The position numbers and the translations under genes are program-made. DNA of 64,000 bases from Anagrus nilaparvatae (lineage: Eukaryota > Arthropoda > Insecta > Hymenoptera > Mymaridae): positions 13,868,001-13,932,000 of the forward strand of contig JAKSXM010000263.1 in assembly GCA_022575985.1 (NCBI GenBank), read 5' to 3'. This document shows, one piece after another, positions 47,881-57,910 of the stretch. The number at the start of each line of letters is the position of its first letter. Positions within the stretch are counted from its first letter, which is position 1. The notes below the pieces were generated by a model that saw only the letters and a list, made by a program, of their open reading frames with translations, ran no database searches and was not told the origin of the DNA.

Positions 47881-47929
47881 CTTTTTCGAACAAAATTTTA
47901 TTCTATCTTTCTCTCAAAAGTTCTTCTTT

Positions 47930-48430
47930 TCTCTGTCTAACCATTTTAGAAACCCGCTATAGCATAAAAAAAGAGATAGTTATTTCATGATTTAAAAAAA
48001 ATAAGTAAATAAATTAAGAATTTTTTTCTTTTAAGTTTTTAGTTTATAATTAAGGCCTTCAAAAATATAATTCAGCTCAGCTTTATATATTTGCAGTCTC
48101 GTGTATTACTTAAGTATCAAGAAATCCATGACTCGTGTTTTGTTTGTTCTTACGATCAATGTTCTGGAGTTCAAAAGAAATTAGCTATTACACCATATAT
48201 GAGTCTTGTCAGCCGTAGATACTGATTACTTGATTTCTACAATTAATGAGTTTTTCAACTGCAAAACATTAATCGTAAGAATAAACACTGCTCCACAAAT
48301 GGATTTCATGATACTTAAGTAATACATGAGACTATAAACATAAAGCCGGACTGAATTATATTTTTGAATCCCTTAGTTAAAAGCTAAAAACTTAAAAGAA
48401 AAAAATTGTTCATTTATTTATTTATTTTTT
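47930..48430. repeat. Flip-flop repeat units (see 20280-22045)
   Basis: One reversed unit (48080-48230) and one forward unit (48260-48420), with the same 'aaaaaagagatagttatttc' lead-in (47968). Confidence 0.6.
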
Positions 48431-48469
48431 TTATGTATGTTTGTCTGCTTTAAAAGAAAAATATATAAA

Positions 48470-49500
48470 AATACCCTACCAACTAGCTGGCACTAAGGTT
48501 CCTCAAACAATGAGCTTAATACATTAATATGCCACTGACATCACCGATTACAACCATGCAATCATGCATACATTTCTCGCTTAATTCCATAATAGTTGTG
48601 AAATGTTACCGGTTACAATATTTTCAGATATTATTACTTTCATGGAATTAAATGAGGTATTACACACAAAAAAAATATTGCAGCTATTTTAAATTTTTTG
48701 TTTTTTTAATTTTGAGAAAAAAATTTTGAAAAAATTCGGTATCAGATCCAAAAAATTACTATAAACGAACTTTCTAAAACTAGTACTCTAATAGAAATAA
48801 ATTAGGTACAACGTCCAAAAAGAAAAAAACGCTGCCAAGTAATTGGCACTATGGTTCCTCATTAACAATAACAAAATGTTCTTAATGGTCTATTTTACCT
48901 AGTAAAAACGATAATTCTAGATATTAGTACTTTCATGGAAAAAAATTAAATACTACGTCCCAAAAGAAAAAAATATTGCTATTTTTTTTTTTTATGTAAA
49001 AAATTATGAGAAAAAAGTTTTCAAAAAATTAAGTATCAATTGGAGATATCGAGGGAAAACGATAATTCTAGATATAAGTACTTTCATAGGAAAATATTAG
49101 GTACTAAGTCCAAAAAGAGAAAAAGTATTGCGGTTTCTTTAATTTTTTTATGCAAAAAATTTTGAGAGAAAATTTTTAAAAAATTGAGTATTAGATTTGA
49201 GATATCGAGTGAAAACGATATTTTCAAATATTATAGTACTTTTATAGAAATAAATTAGGTGATACGTTCAAAACGAAAAAAAATATTTCTGTTTTTTTTA
49301 TTTTTGTGTTTGAAAAATTTTCTAAAACATAAGTTTCAGATCCAAAATATTGACTATAAAGTATATTTCTAAAACGAGTACTCCCACAGAAAAAAATGAG
49401 GTTCTACTTTCAAAAAGCAAAAAAACATTGCTGTTTTTTTAATTTTTTTATGCAAAAAGTTTTGAGAAAAAAAAAAGCTCATCTGAATTTGAAGATTTTG
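48470..49500 (+). repeat. Repeat family A, decayed copies
   Basis: Several 'gtactttcatagaaataaattaggt'-type segments with A-runs. 48475-48560 and 48829-48905 are related to 22795-22930 and 8540-8640. No gene. Confidence 0.55.
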
Positions 49501-49559
49501 AGTCCAGAAAATAAGGTTTTTACGATTAAAATTTATTTGATTTCCTTACAATATTCCTA

Positions 49560-51830
49560 ATGGATCTACTTTTTACATATAATTGAACTTTCGGCCCATA
49601 AATTTTGTGAGATGAAATTTTATGGCCTAAGCTAAGTAAAATTTTAATATAGCAAAAGTATAAATTCCTAATAAATATATTATAACTTTTTGGCCATAAA
49701 TGTTGTGAGATGAAATATATGGCCTAAGCTAAGTAAATTTTTATTTCAGCAAAAGTATAAATTCCTAATAAATATATTTTAACTTTTGGGCCATAAATGT
49801 TGTGAGATGAATTTTTATAGCCTAAGCTAAGTAAAAATTTAATTTAAGTAAAAGTATATTTCAAAATATTGATATTGATTAAATTAATAATTTTTTTAAA
49901 ACTTTAATAAATTAAAGTATAATTAAAACTAAGTTAAGTCTTGTTGTTTTCTATCACAAATTATAATATAACTTTATTTTGGGCCATAAATGTTGTAAGA
50001 TGAAATTATATGGCCCAAGCTAAGTAAATTTTTAATATAGCAAAAGTATAAATTCCTAATAAATATATTATAAGTTTCGTGCCATAAATGTTGTGAGATG
50101 AAATTTTAATTTTATGGCCTAAGCTAAGTAAACCTTTAGTTTCAGTGAAAGTACATTTTAAAATACTGATACTGATTAAATTAAAGTTTTTAAAACTTTA
50201 ATAAATTAAAGTATAATTAAAACTAAGTTAAGTCTTGTTGTTTCCTAATCACAAGTTGTATTATAACTTTTGGGCCATAAATGTTGTGAGATGAAATTAT
50301 ATGGCCTAAGCTAAGTAAATTTTTGTTTCAGCAAAAGTTTACAGTAAAGAGATAATTTTTCTTAAACAGCTTTTTCACATTGAGCTCACAGGCTGTAATT
50401 TAAATATAATTAGCTTATATTATAACAATTTACTATCTTCAGAAACTGCTTAACTTGCCAGGCCCCTAAATAACCATTTTATCGGTGGAAAATTAAAATA
50501 AAATTAAAGAAACCGGTTTTATAGATTTTTACTTTATTTAGATGTATACAAAATAATTATTATTTGGACAAAGCTATTATGAAGGTAACTACTTTTAAGT
50601 TAATATGGTCATAGTAACTACACGTTTTGGTTAATGGTCTAATTTCCTTCTTTAACTCATTATCATCTTCTAAAATAAAAAGTCGATTTAAAAAATAGGT
50701 GTTTCCAGGAAGATCACGTTAATGAAAATTTTTACTATTCATCTATGACTGAAATTTTGTTTTTTATGCAAACCATTAATTTTTTTATAATCCTTAAAGT
50801 TATATTTCAAGAACTTTGTTTTATAATGTAAAATCATTTTCATAGACAGGATTTTTACTTTAGAGTATATTCTACTATATATGTTTCTAATATATTCTTA
50901 CAATATTTTTAAATAATTTCCAATATTTTTATAAAATAAAATTTTAAATCTTTTTACACTAAATTAAAATTACACTATATCGTTATAATTTTCCATTAGC
51001 TTCATTAAAGAAATATCAAGGATAGATGTTTACAATAAATATAGGATATAACGTATGAGAACCTATAAAGAAAATAGATAAATTCAAATTTGAAAACAAG
51101 CAATTTGATTGGCTAATAAACTGTTGACACAAGATGGCAATCTCTATAGAGCCCATAAGCTTGTTTATAATAGATAATTAATGATACAATTTCCATTCAC
51201 GCCGTTTACTGGTTATTTAGGGGCCTGGCAAGTTAAGCAGTTTCTGAAGATAGTAAATTGTTATAATATAAGCTAATTATATTTAAATTACAGCCTGTGA
51301 GCTCAATGTGAAAAAGCTGTTTAAGAAAAATTATCTCTTTACTGTAAACTTTTGCTGAAACAAAAATTTACTTAGCTTAGGCCATATAATTTCATCTCAC
51401 AACATTTATGGCCCAAAAGTTATAATACAACTTGTGATTAGGAAACAACAAGACCTAACTTAGTTTTAATTATACTTTAATTTATTAAAGTTTTAAAAAC
51501 TTTAATTTAATCAGTATCAGTATTTTAAAATGTACTTTCACTGAAACTAAAGGTTTACTTAGCTTAGGCCATAAAATTAAAATTTCATCTCACAACATTT
51601 ATGGCACGAAACTTATAATATATTTATTAGGAATTTATACTTTTGCTATATTAAAAATTTACTTAGCTTAGGCCATATAATTTCATCTCACAACATGTAT
51701 GGCCCAAAAGTTATAATATATTTATCAGGAATTTATACTTTTGCTATATTAAAATTTTACTTAGCTTAGGCCATAAAATTTCATCTCACAAAATTTATGG
51801 GCCGAAAGTTCAATTATATGTAAAAAGTAG
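49560..51830. repeat. Large inverted repeat, family B copy 2
   Basis: Arms 49560-50480 and 51205-51830 (with extension to ~51960) are inverse copies around an axis near 50820. They consist of the ~105-bp units and the GCTTTTTCACATTGAGCTCA segment. The arms meet the loop at the same TTGCCAGGCCCCTAA motif as copy 1, but the loop (50490-51200) is unrelated to the loop of copy 1. No coding seen in the loop. Confidence 0.8.
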
Positions 51831-52260
51831 ATCCATTAGGAATATTGTAAGGAAATCAAATAAATTTTAATCGTAAAAACCTTATTTTCTGGCCTTAAAA
51901 ACTTCAAATTCAGATTAGCTTGTGATTAGGAAACAACAAGACTTAACTTAGTTTTAATTATACTTTAATTTATTAAAGTTTTAAAACATTATTAATTTAA
52001 TCAGTATCAGTATTTTGAAATATACATTTGCTTAAATTTTAATAAATTCACAAAAAAGCGATATCGATAATTTCCGATATTCTCGGCTTTGAATATCGGC
52101 GATACGAGAATATCGGCGATATTGCAAAAACATAATATCGTATCGTTATCGATAAATTTAGCAAAGTCTTGTATCGATATCGTATCGATATCGTATCGGA
52201 TTTCGATACGATATCGATATTAATATCGTATATCGTGATGCACTAGCTTCAATGGTGCCG

Positions 52261-52978
52261 CACAGTGGGGCAAAAAAACAAAAAAGTGGACAAAAAAAAT
52301 ATCAGCTCCAGGTTTTTGGATAAACAAAAAATAAATTTCGGAATGTGTTCAGAAAAGGATTTCATTTTATTGAGACGGTAGACGGAATATTAAAAAAAAA
52401 TTCTTAAAATAGTTTCCTGACGTAATCGGGCTGCTCTCGATCAAAAAAATTAAATTTTTTTAAAATTTAAAAATACAAAGTTTTATAGAGTCATATGGTT
52501 ATAAAAACATATAAAAACAAAAAATAATATTTTTTACATGTATACTAACACACACACACGTATAAATTTGAATTTTGCATCTATATGAGCAATTTTTATA
52601 AAAAAATTTTTTATTTGAGAACATAATACTTAAAAATTGCTATTATGGGTGCAAAATTCAAATTTATGCGTGTGTATGTGTTAGTATACATGTAAAAAAT
52701 TTAATTTTTTTAAAAATTTAATTATTTTATTGTTTTTATAACCATATGACCCTAAAAAACTTTTTTTTTTAATTTTAAAAAAATTTAATTTTTTTGATCG
52801 AGAGCAGCCCGATTACGTCAGGAAACTATTTTAAGAAATTTTTTTTAATATTCCGTCTACCATCTCAATAAAATGAAACCCTTTTCTGAACACATTCCGA
52901 AATTTACTTTTTGATTATCCAAAAACCTGGAGCTTATATTTTTTTTTGTCCACTTTTTTGTTTTTTTGCCCTACTGTG
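52261..52978. mobile_element. Transib-like MITE with CACAGTG ends
   Basis: Termini CACAGTGGGGCAAAAAAACA (52261) and the inverse CACAGTAGGGCAAAAAAACA (52978), with inverse similarity extending about 200 bp inward. The 5-bp duplication TGCCG flanks it (52256-52260 and 52979-52983). Uninterrupted relatives at 2960-2970 (GGTACCGGTTTTTCAG) confirm the target. CACWRTG-type ends and GC-rich 5-bp duplications are the hallmark of Transib. 718 bp, no transposase. Confidence 0.78.
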
Positions 52979-52995
52979 TGCCGGTTTTTCAGTTG

Positions 52996-53389
52996 CAGTC
53001 CTAATCGTGCTATTCTGTCTGCTAAACAGTTTTTGGTGTAGCAGACGTTATATTGAATTTCTAAAATTAGTACTATCATAGAAAAAAATTATATTAATAG
53101 ATACTACGCGCAGAAAGAAGAAAAAATTATTGCTTTTTTTATATTTTGGTGGTAAAAGTTTTGAGAGAAAGTTTCAAAAAATTCATTATCAATTTCGAAG
53201 TATTGAGTAAAAACGATATTTATAAACAGAAGAACAGTCATAAAAAACGAGGTACAAAAAAAAAAAAAAAAAAAAATTGGAGTATAAAAATAAAACTTTC
53301 AAAAAATTAACTTGATTTCTAATATCTAATTCCAGAAATCAAGTTCAAACGATGTTTCTAAAATTAATACTTTCATAAAAAATACTTAT
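52996..53389 (+). repeat. Repeat family A fragments
   Basis: 'taaaattagtactatcatag' and related segments, plus an A-run at 53255-53275. No gene. Confidence 0.55.
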
Positions 53390-53825
53390 AACCGATTTGT
53401 GTAAACACAACCTAAATGCATGGAATATGTTTACTTCAGGCTAAGGACTAGGTATAATACAATCACCTGAATATTTGCAAAAAGTTAAATATTTTTTTTA
53501 TAAATATGTTATTTGGTTCACATAGAAATATCTTTATATCAAATGGAGGGAATTTGCGATATTTTGACAGCTCATTGTACAATTTTTTTCTCTGATTATT
53601 AAATAAATCACATTGCCAGAGAATGTGATTAATGTCCTGTGTATCATAGCCACAGGTGCACGCAGGACTGTCTGAAATTTTTATTTTGTAAAGTGAGGCA
53701 TTTAAATTGTAATGTCCAGATCTTAATCTATTTACTGTCGTGATTAGATTTCTCGGTAATGAGCTATCAACGAACCACGGTTTCGGAGTATCTTTATAGT
53801 ATATTTCAAAATAGACTTTGCCTTT
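53390..53825 (-). pseudogene. Non-LTR retrotransposon 3' end: C-terminal CCHC domain plus 3' UTR
   Basis: Minus-strand frame from 53825: KVYFEIYYKDTPKPWFVDSS, LPRNLITTVNRLRSGHYNLN, ASLYKIKISDSPACTCGYDT, QDINHILWQCDLFNNQRKKL, with a stop near 53450. RLRSGHY.LN..L..I...DSP.C.CG.....NHIL..C is the standard C-terminus of jockey/I-type LINE polyproteins. The 3' UTR (53390-53455) recurs at 54450-54530. 5' truncation at ~53825 removes the reverse transcriptase. Confidence 0.85.
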
Positions 53826-53887
53826 CGTTTCCCCCTCTTTTTTTTGAGAACAAAATTTTCAGAAAATTACGTATTAGATCCAAAATA

Positions 53888-54116
53888 GTATATTACGACC
53901 CATGGCCAGAAAAATAAAGAATGGCCCAAATCGCACGTAAATTACCTTCCGAGGCGAAGCCGAGAATGGTAAACTGCGATTTGGGGCATTCTTTTTTTAT
54001 GGCCCAGGGTCTTATACGATTTTTCTGCATCAGTGGCGAGAAAACACGTCTTTACCGGACGCGCAGCGGCATATTTTACGGGAAATACGTGCTTTCTGGC
54101 CGCTGACCAGAAAATT
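53888..54116 (+). repeat. Partial copy of the 24.9-27.0 kb foldback element
   Basis: 'acgacccatggccagaaa', then 'atcgcacgtaaattacc' and GCGATTTGGGGCATTC, then GCTTTCTGGCCGCTGACCAG. About 85-90% alike by eye to 26680-26890. It is inserted within a family A unit, whose text resumes at 54117. Confidence 0.75.
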
Positions 54117-54449
54117 GACTATAAAGGATATTTCTAAAACTAGTATTTCCATAGAAAAAAATTAGGCATTATGTCCAAAAAGAAAAAAAATTTTTTGTAT
54201 TTTTTAGTGACAAAAATTTTGAGAAAAAAATTTTTAAAAAATTAATTATAAGAATCAAGATATCGAGGAAAAACATTATTTCAAAATATTATTATTTTCA
54301 TAGAAAAAAATGAGGTATTACATCTAAAATAAAAAAAATAAGTATCTCGAGATTTTTTAATGAAAAAAATTTTGAAAAAAAAATTATGTCTTAATACCAT
54401 AATGGTTGTGAAATAACACTGAATACAGACATACATAAATTGAGAAAAA
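54117..54449 (+). repeat. Repeat family A unit
   Basis: 'aaactagtatttccatagaa' to 'accataatggttgtgaaata', a standard family A order. The minus-strand frame at 54281-54496 is an artefact. Confidence 0.6.
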
Positions 54450-54560
54450 AAACTTATAACCGGTTTGTGTAAACACAACCTAAAAGCATGGAACATGTTT
54501 ACTTCCAGCTGAGGACTAGGTAATACAAATGTTACTCAATATTACAATACAATTTTCTAA
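54450..54560 (-). mobile_element. Second copy of a LINE 3' UTR
   Basis: Matches 53390-53465 ('ggtttgtgtaaacacaacct', CATGGAACATGTTTACTTC, GAGGACTAGGTA). Only the extreme 3' end is present, as expected for a heavily 5'-truncated LINE copy. Confidence 0.65.
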
Positions 54561-54589
54561 TTTTATAATTTTTAACTATCACCTTACTA

Positions 54590-54764
54590 GCTGTTAAGAT
54601 TCTAAACCCAAACTATTTTGATTCCCTAAACCTGAATTATTCTAAGTCCCTTAATCAATATTATTCCAAGTCCCTAAATCGATATTATTTTAAGTCCATA
54701 AACCTGTATTATCTTAAGTCCTTAAGCTCAGATTTTTCAAAGTCTCCTAAGTATTCTAAGTTTC
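54590..54764 (+). repeat. ~32-bp minisatellite (AAGTCC)
   Basis: About five imperfect units of 'ccctaaatcgatattattttaagt'-type sequence. Confidence 0.65.
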
Positions 54765-54990
54765 ATTTGACCCCCCCCCCCTTAAATAAGACAAATTTGA
54801 CCACCCCCCTTAAATAGGGCATATTTGACCACCCCCCTTTAATAGGACAAATTTGACCACCCCCCTAAAATAGGACAAATTTGACCACCCCCTTAAATAG
54901 GACAAATTTCACCACCCCCCTTAAATAAGACATATTTGACCACCCCCCTTAAATAGGACAAATTTGACCTTCCCCCCCTTAATTACCATG
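54765..54990 (+). repeat. ~28-bp C-rich minisatellite, about eight units
   Basis: Repeats of 'aaataggacaaatttgacca' followed by CCCCCCTT. The GC-rich C6-C12 runs stand out against the AT-rich background. Confidence 0.85.
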
Positions 54991-55609
54991 TTCTGAAGTA
55001 CCCCCTCATGTTCTATGTTAAAAAGATGAATTATTCCTATATTAAATAATAATTGAGCACTACCTGCGGAATCACTTTAAAAATGACAATATACTTTTAA
55101 AAAACATTACTATAAGTATAGTAAAAAATAAAATTTGCAATTGGTACTATAAAAACAAATTTACAATGTTTTTAAAATATTTTACTAAGTTGTCGCTTAA
55201 AAATTAAGTATCTCGTATAGTAATTTTTAGTACAATTCTTTGGTATATAAATAGCATATATATGTTTCATATTACGTCATTGAGGCATTATGAAATTTTA
55301 ATTCTTTTATTTTATTTCGCGGTATCAAATTAAAAATGTAAATTTCTACTTTATCTTATAAAAATAAAATGTATAAAAATTTAATTTTATTCAAACTTTT
55401 AAAATATAATGTTAGAGGCTAGTTGAATTTTACTCGCAAGTGTAAAAAATGTGTTTTAGTTTCTATATAAGGACACTGCGCGGGAAAAAAGGCTTTATTA
55501 AATTATGTATAACTATATTCTAATTTATTAAATTCTATATGTTCATATTAAATCAAATATGAAAATTCGTCATATATGATTATACATGATCATTAGAGTG
55601 GACCTAAAA
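54991..55609. other. AT-rich DNA, weak repeat similarity
   Basis: 55485-55600 (GCGCGGGAAAAAAGGCTTTA, then 'tcatattaaatcaaatatga') is matched in inverse orientation by 62600-62735. The rest shows nothing. Confidence 0.4.
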
Positions 55610-56172
55610 TTAGAGTTTTGAGAAAAACTTTGCTCCCCGGGTTTTTTTGTGAAGTTTTGGTCATAAAAAGTCCCCAGCTCCAAGGATTTTGATTTTGCTT
55701 TGCAAAAACACGTGCCTGTAAGCACCTCAATTTTCCCATTTAAATAACATGGAAGTTTTGACTTTTCAGCTTTCTAATTTTTTAACGTGCTGAAAAAATT
55801 TTTTTAAACACTACCAAACAGATAGAAAATGATGTTTAGACATATAAAACCTGATCCCCAAAATTATAGCAGTTCCAGAACACTTTGTTTTATCAAAATA
55901 AAATTTTTTAAAATCGCAATCTTCCTATTTAAAATACATTGTTTTTTATTTATAATGTATTTTAAATGAGAAAATTGAGAATTTTAAAAATTTTATTTTG
56001 GTAAAACAAAGTGTTCCGGGACTTCTACAACTTTAGGGATCAGTTTTTATATGTCTAAACATCATTTTCTATCTGTTTGGTAGTGTTTAAAAAAATTTTT
56101 TCAGCACGTTAAAAAATTAGAAAGCTGAAAAGTCAAAACTCCCATGTTATTTAAATGGGAAAATTGAGGTGC
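55610..56172. repeat. Inverted repeat (hairpin), right end cut
   Basis: 55725-55940 and 55960-56172 are inverse copies ('agctttctaattttttaacg', 'gaaaatgatgtttagacata', 'aacactttgttttatca'). The left arm runs on to ~55610 but the right stops at the junction with the CCGTAT array. Confidence 0.75.
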
Positions 56173-57490
56173 ATAAGGACCCGTATATACGATAACCAGC
56201 ATACGGGACCGTATGCACCCTAGCAGTATATACGGTTAACACACTGAGACAAATATTCCATTAGTTTAATAGGTTTGATTTCATTGAAATATAGCAATGA
56301 AATATTCTATTAAATTAATAGTATAGTTATTGAATCAATGAAATATTTCATTAAATTAATAATATTTTAAATTCAGTAATTTTAAACTGTACTGCGCAAC
56401 TCGGAATTCACTGAGAGAGACGGCGCCACGGTATACTTTAATATACAGAGTGTGTGTAATCTGTGGTCTAGAGAGAGTTGACGATATGCATCTTGTCATT
56501 CATAGATTTAGAAGTGATTTAGAATGTTGATATACTTTCCATTTAATTTAATCTTTGACACTTAAAAAAATAAATAAATTAATTATTAAAAAAAATTAAC
56601 TGTTTGTAATTTTTTTATTTAATTATATATTTTTTTTTCACAAATTTTATATTTACCTAAACTTTTTTACTAATTTCTTTTTTTAAACAAAATTTGAAAA
56701 ATATTAAAACTAATTAAAAAAATTATATTCAATTATTTAAATTTAATTATTTACTTTAAAATTTTGATATAATTGTTATAAGCAGATGTCGCGCTAGGAA
56801 TATCACTCTCGCAAGTCATAAAATTGACTTTCCTTTACTATATAAGGATCAAAATTTTATTACATGATATACGAAGCGCGCGTGCAAATATATGATATAG
56901 CGAAACAATAATAAGCGAATACACGGGGGATACAAATTAAAAACTAAATAATACACATATGCGGTCATCGTAACTTCAGTCGATAAAAACAGCGTTTAAA
57001 ATATTAAATAAAAAAATAACTGACCCACATGGTTAAAAAACTTAATATTTTATTTTCTTTAAAAAAAAAATAATAAGTCATTAAACTAAAGTTATATTTC
57101 ATTAAAATAATTTTAATAATATATGTCATTAAATTAATTAAATATTTCATTGCTACATTTCAATGAAATCAGTTTATCAAATTAATGATATATACCATTG
57201 AATCAAAGAAACGTTTTTCTCAGTGCACTATACGGGAGCCTTATGCGTCTCAGCCGTATATAATGTTTAGTGTCATAAAGGCCCGTATACTCTCTAACCG
57301 TACATACGGTTCAACAGCATAAGGACCCGTATACACATGAACCGTATATAATGTTCAATAGCATACGGACCCGTATACCGTTTGCTTAGGGTCCGTATGC
57401 TGTTTAACCGTATGTACGGTTTGAGAGCATACGGACCTGTATGGTGTTTAACCGTATGTACGGTTAGAGAGTATACGGGCCCGTATGCTG
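56173..57490. repeat. CCGTAT palindrome array, left, split by a MITE
   Basis: 56173-56240 and 57237-57490 contain at least ten CCGTATxxACGG / GTATACGG motifs, such as ACCGTATGTACGGTT and CATACGGACCCGTATACCG, at intervals of roughly 20-50 bp. A MITE (56244-57228) separates the two parts. A related array lies at 61510-61815. They may be the subterminal regions of the hAT element whose transposase relic is between them. Confidence 0.7.
56244..57228. mobile_element. MITE with CACTGAGA ends inside the CCGTAT array
   Basis: Left CACTGAGACAAATATTCC, right the inverse of CACTGAGAAAAACGTTTC. Inward both ends carry 'caatgaaat' / 'attaatta' repeats. No clear target duplication. The interior includes GACGGCGCCACGG and AT-rich DNA. 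Confidence 0.6.
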
Positions 57491-57906
57491 TTTAACATCA
57501 TAAAGGAGAGTATATTATTAAAATATATACATTGCTCTGCATAAGGATCCATATGAAACAATTGTAAGCTTTTATAAGGACATTACCTAAGTAAATATTT
57601 GACTTTTATAAAGAAATGGGTATAAAGTTCGATAATGCTGTTTAAATATGCAAAAAATTGCATTCTTAAAATGGGTATTATAAGACTTACCCAATAATAA
57701 AAAATTCTTTTGCTTCTATTTTTTAAATATAAATATGTATTAAAATCAAGAGGATATTAAAAAAAAGTTAAACTACTGTTTATAGAAAGCATTAAAAATA
57801 AAATTATTAATTATAACAGGAAAATTACAATCAAAAATTTTTTATTTTCATTTTAGAATTCTATTGAATGAATAAAGAACAATATTTATTGCATATGTTT
57901 TTCTCC
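57491..57906. other. AT-rich DNA downstream of the hAT transposase relic
   Basis: No gene or repeat recognised. Confidence 0.35.
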
Positions 57907-57910
57907 AAAA

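Larger units (their letters stand above)
44674..52245. mobile_element. hAT-like element with 8-bp target duplication, carrying a ubiquitin/MATH-BTB relic
   Basis: Terminal inverted repeats TAGTGCATCACGATACGATA (44674) and inverse (ending CGTGATGCACTA at 52245). The perfect 8-bp duplication GCTTCAAT flanks it at 44666-44673 and 52246-52253. Subterminal DNA at both ends (44690-44840 and 52060-52230) is packed with ATCGATATCGTATCG-type repeats. Length is 7572 bp, much of it later insertions: a TTCGA repeat, the flip-flop unit, family A and family B copies. I found no transposase reading frame, so it is presumably non-autonomous. hAT elements typically make 8-bp duplications. Confidence 0.85.
38177..52995. 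mobile_element. Large composite TIR element split by nested insertions
   Basis: The left end is CACTGAGAAAGC..., preceded by TA (38175-38176). The right terminus (inverse of GAACTGAAAAACCGGCACCA-type sequence) is cut in two by a hAT element inserted at 44673/44674 and a Transib-like MITE inserted at 52260/52261. It resumes as CCGGTTTTTCAGT at 52981-52993. The inner arms 38880-39120 and 44390-44635 are inverse copies, as are 40140-40540 and 44137-44370. Removing the insertions leaves one foldback element. The superfamily is not certain. TA flanks suggest Tc1/mariner-type. Confidence 0.6.

Noticed and set aside
54765..54990. CRISPR-like regular repeats
   Set aside because: Units are contiguous with no unique spacers, and the window is eukaryotic, so these are minisatellites.
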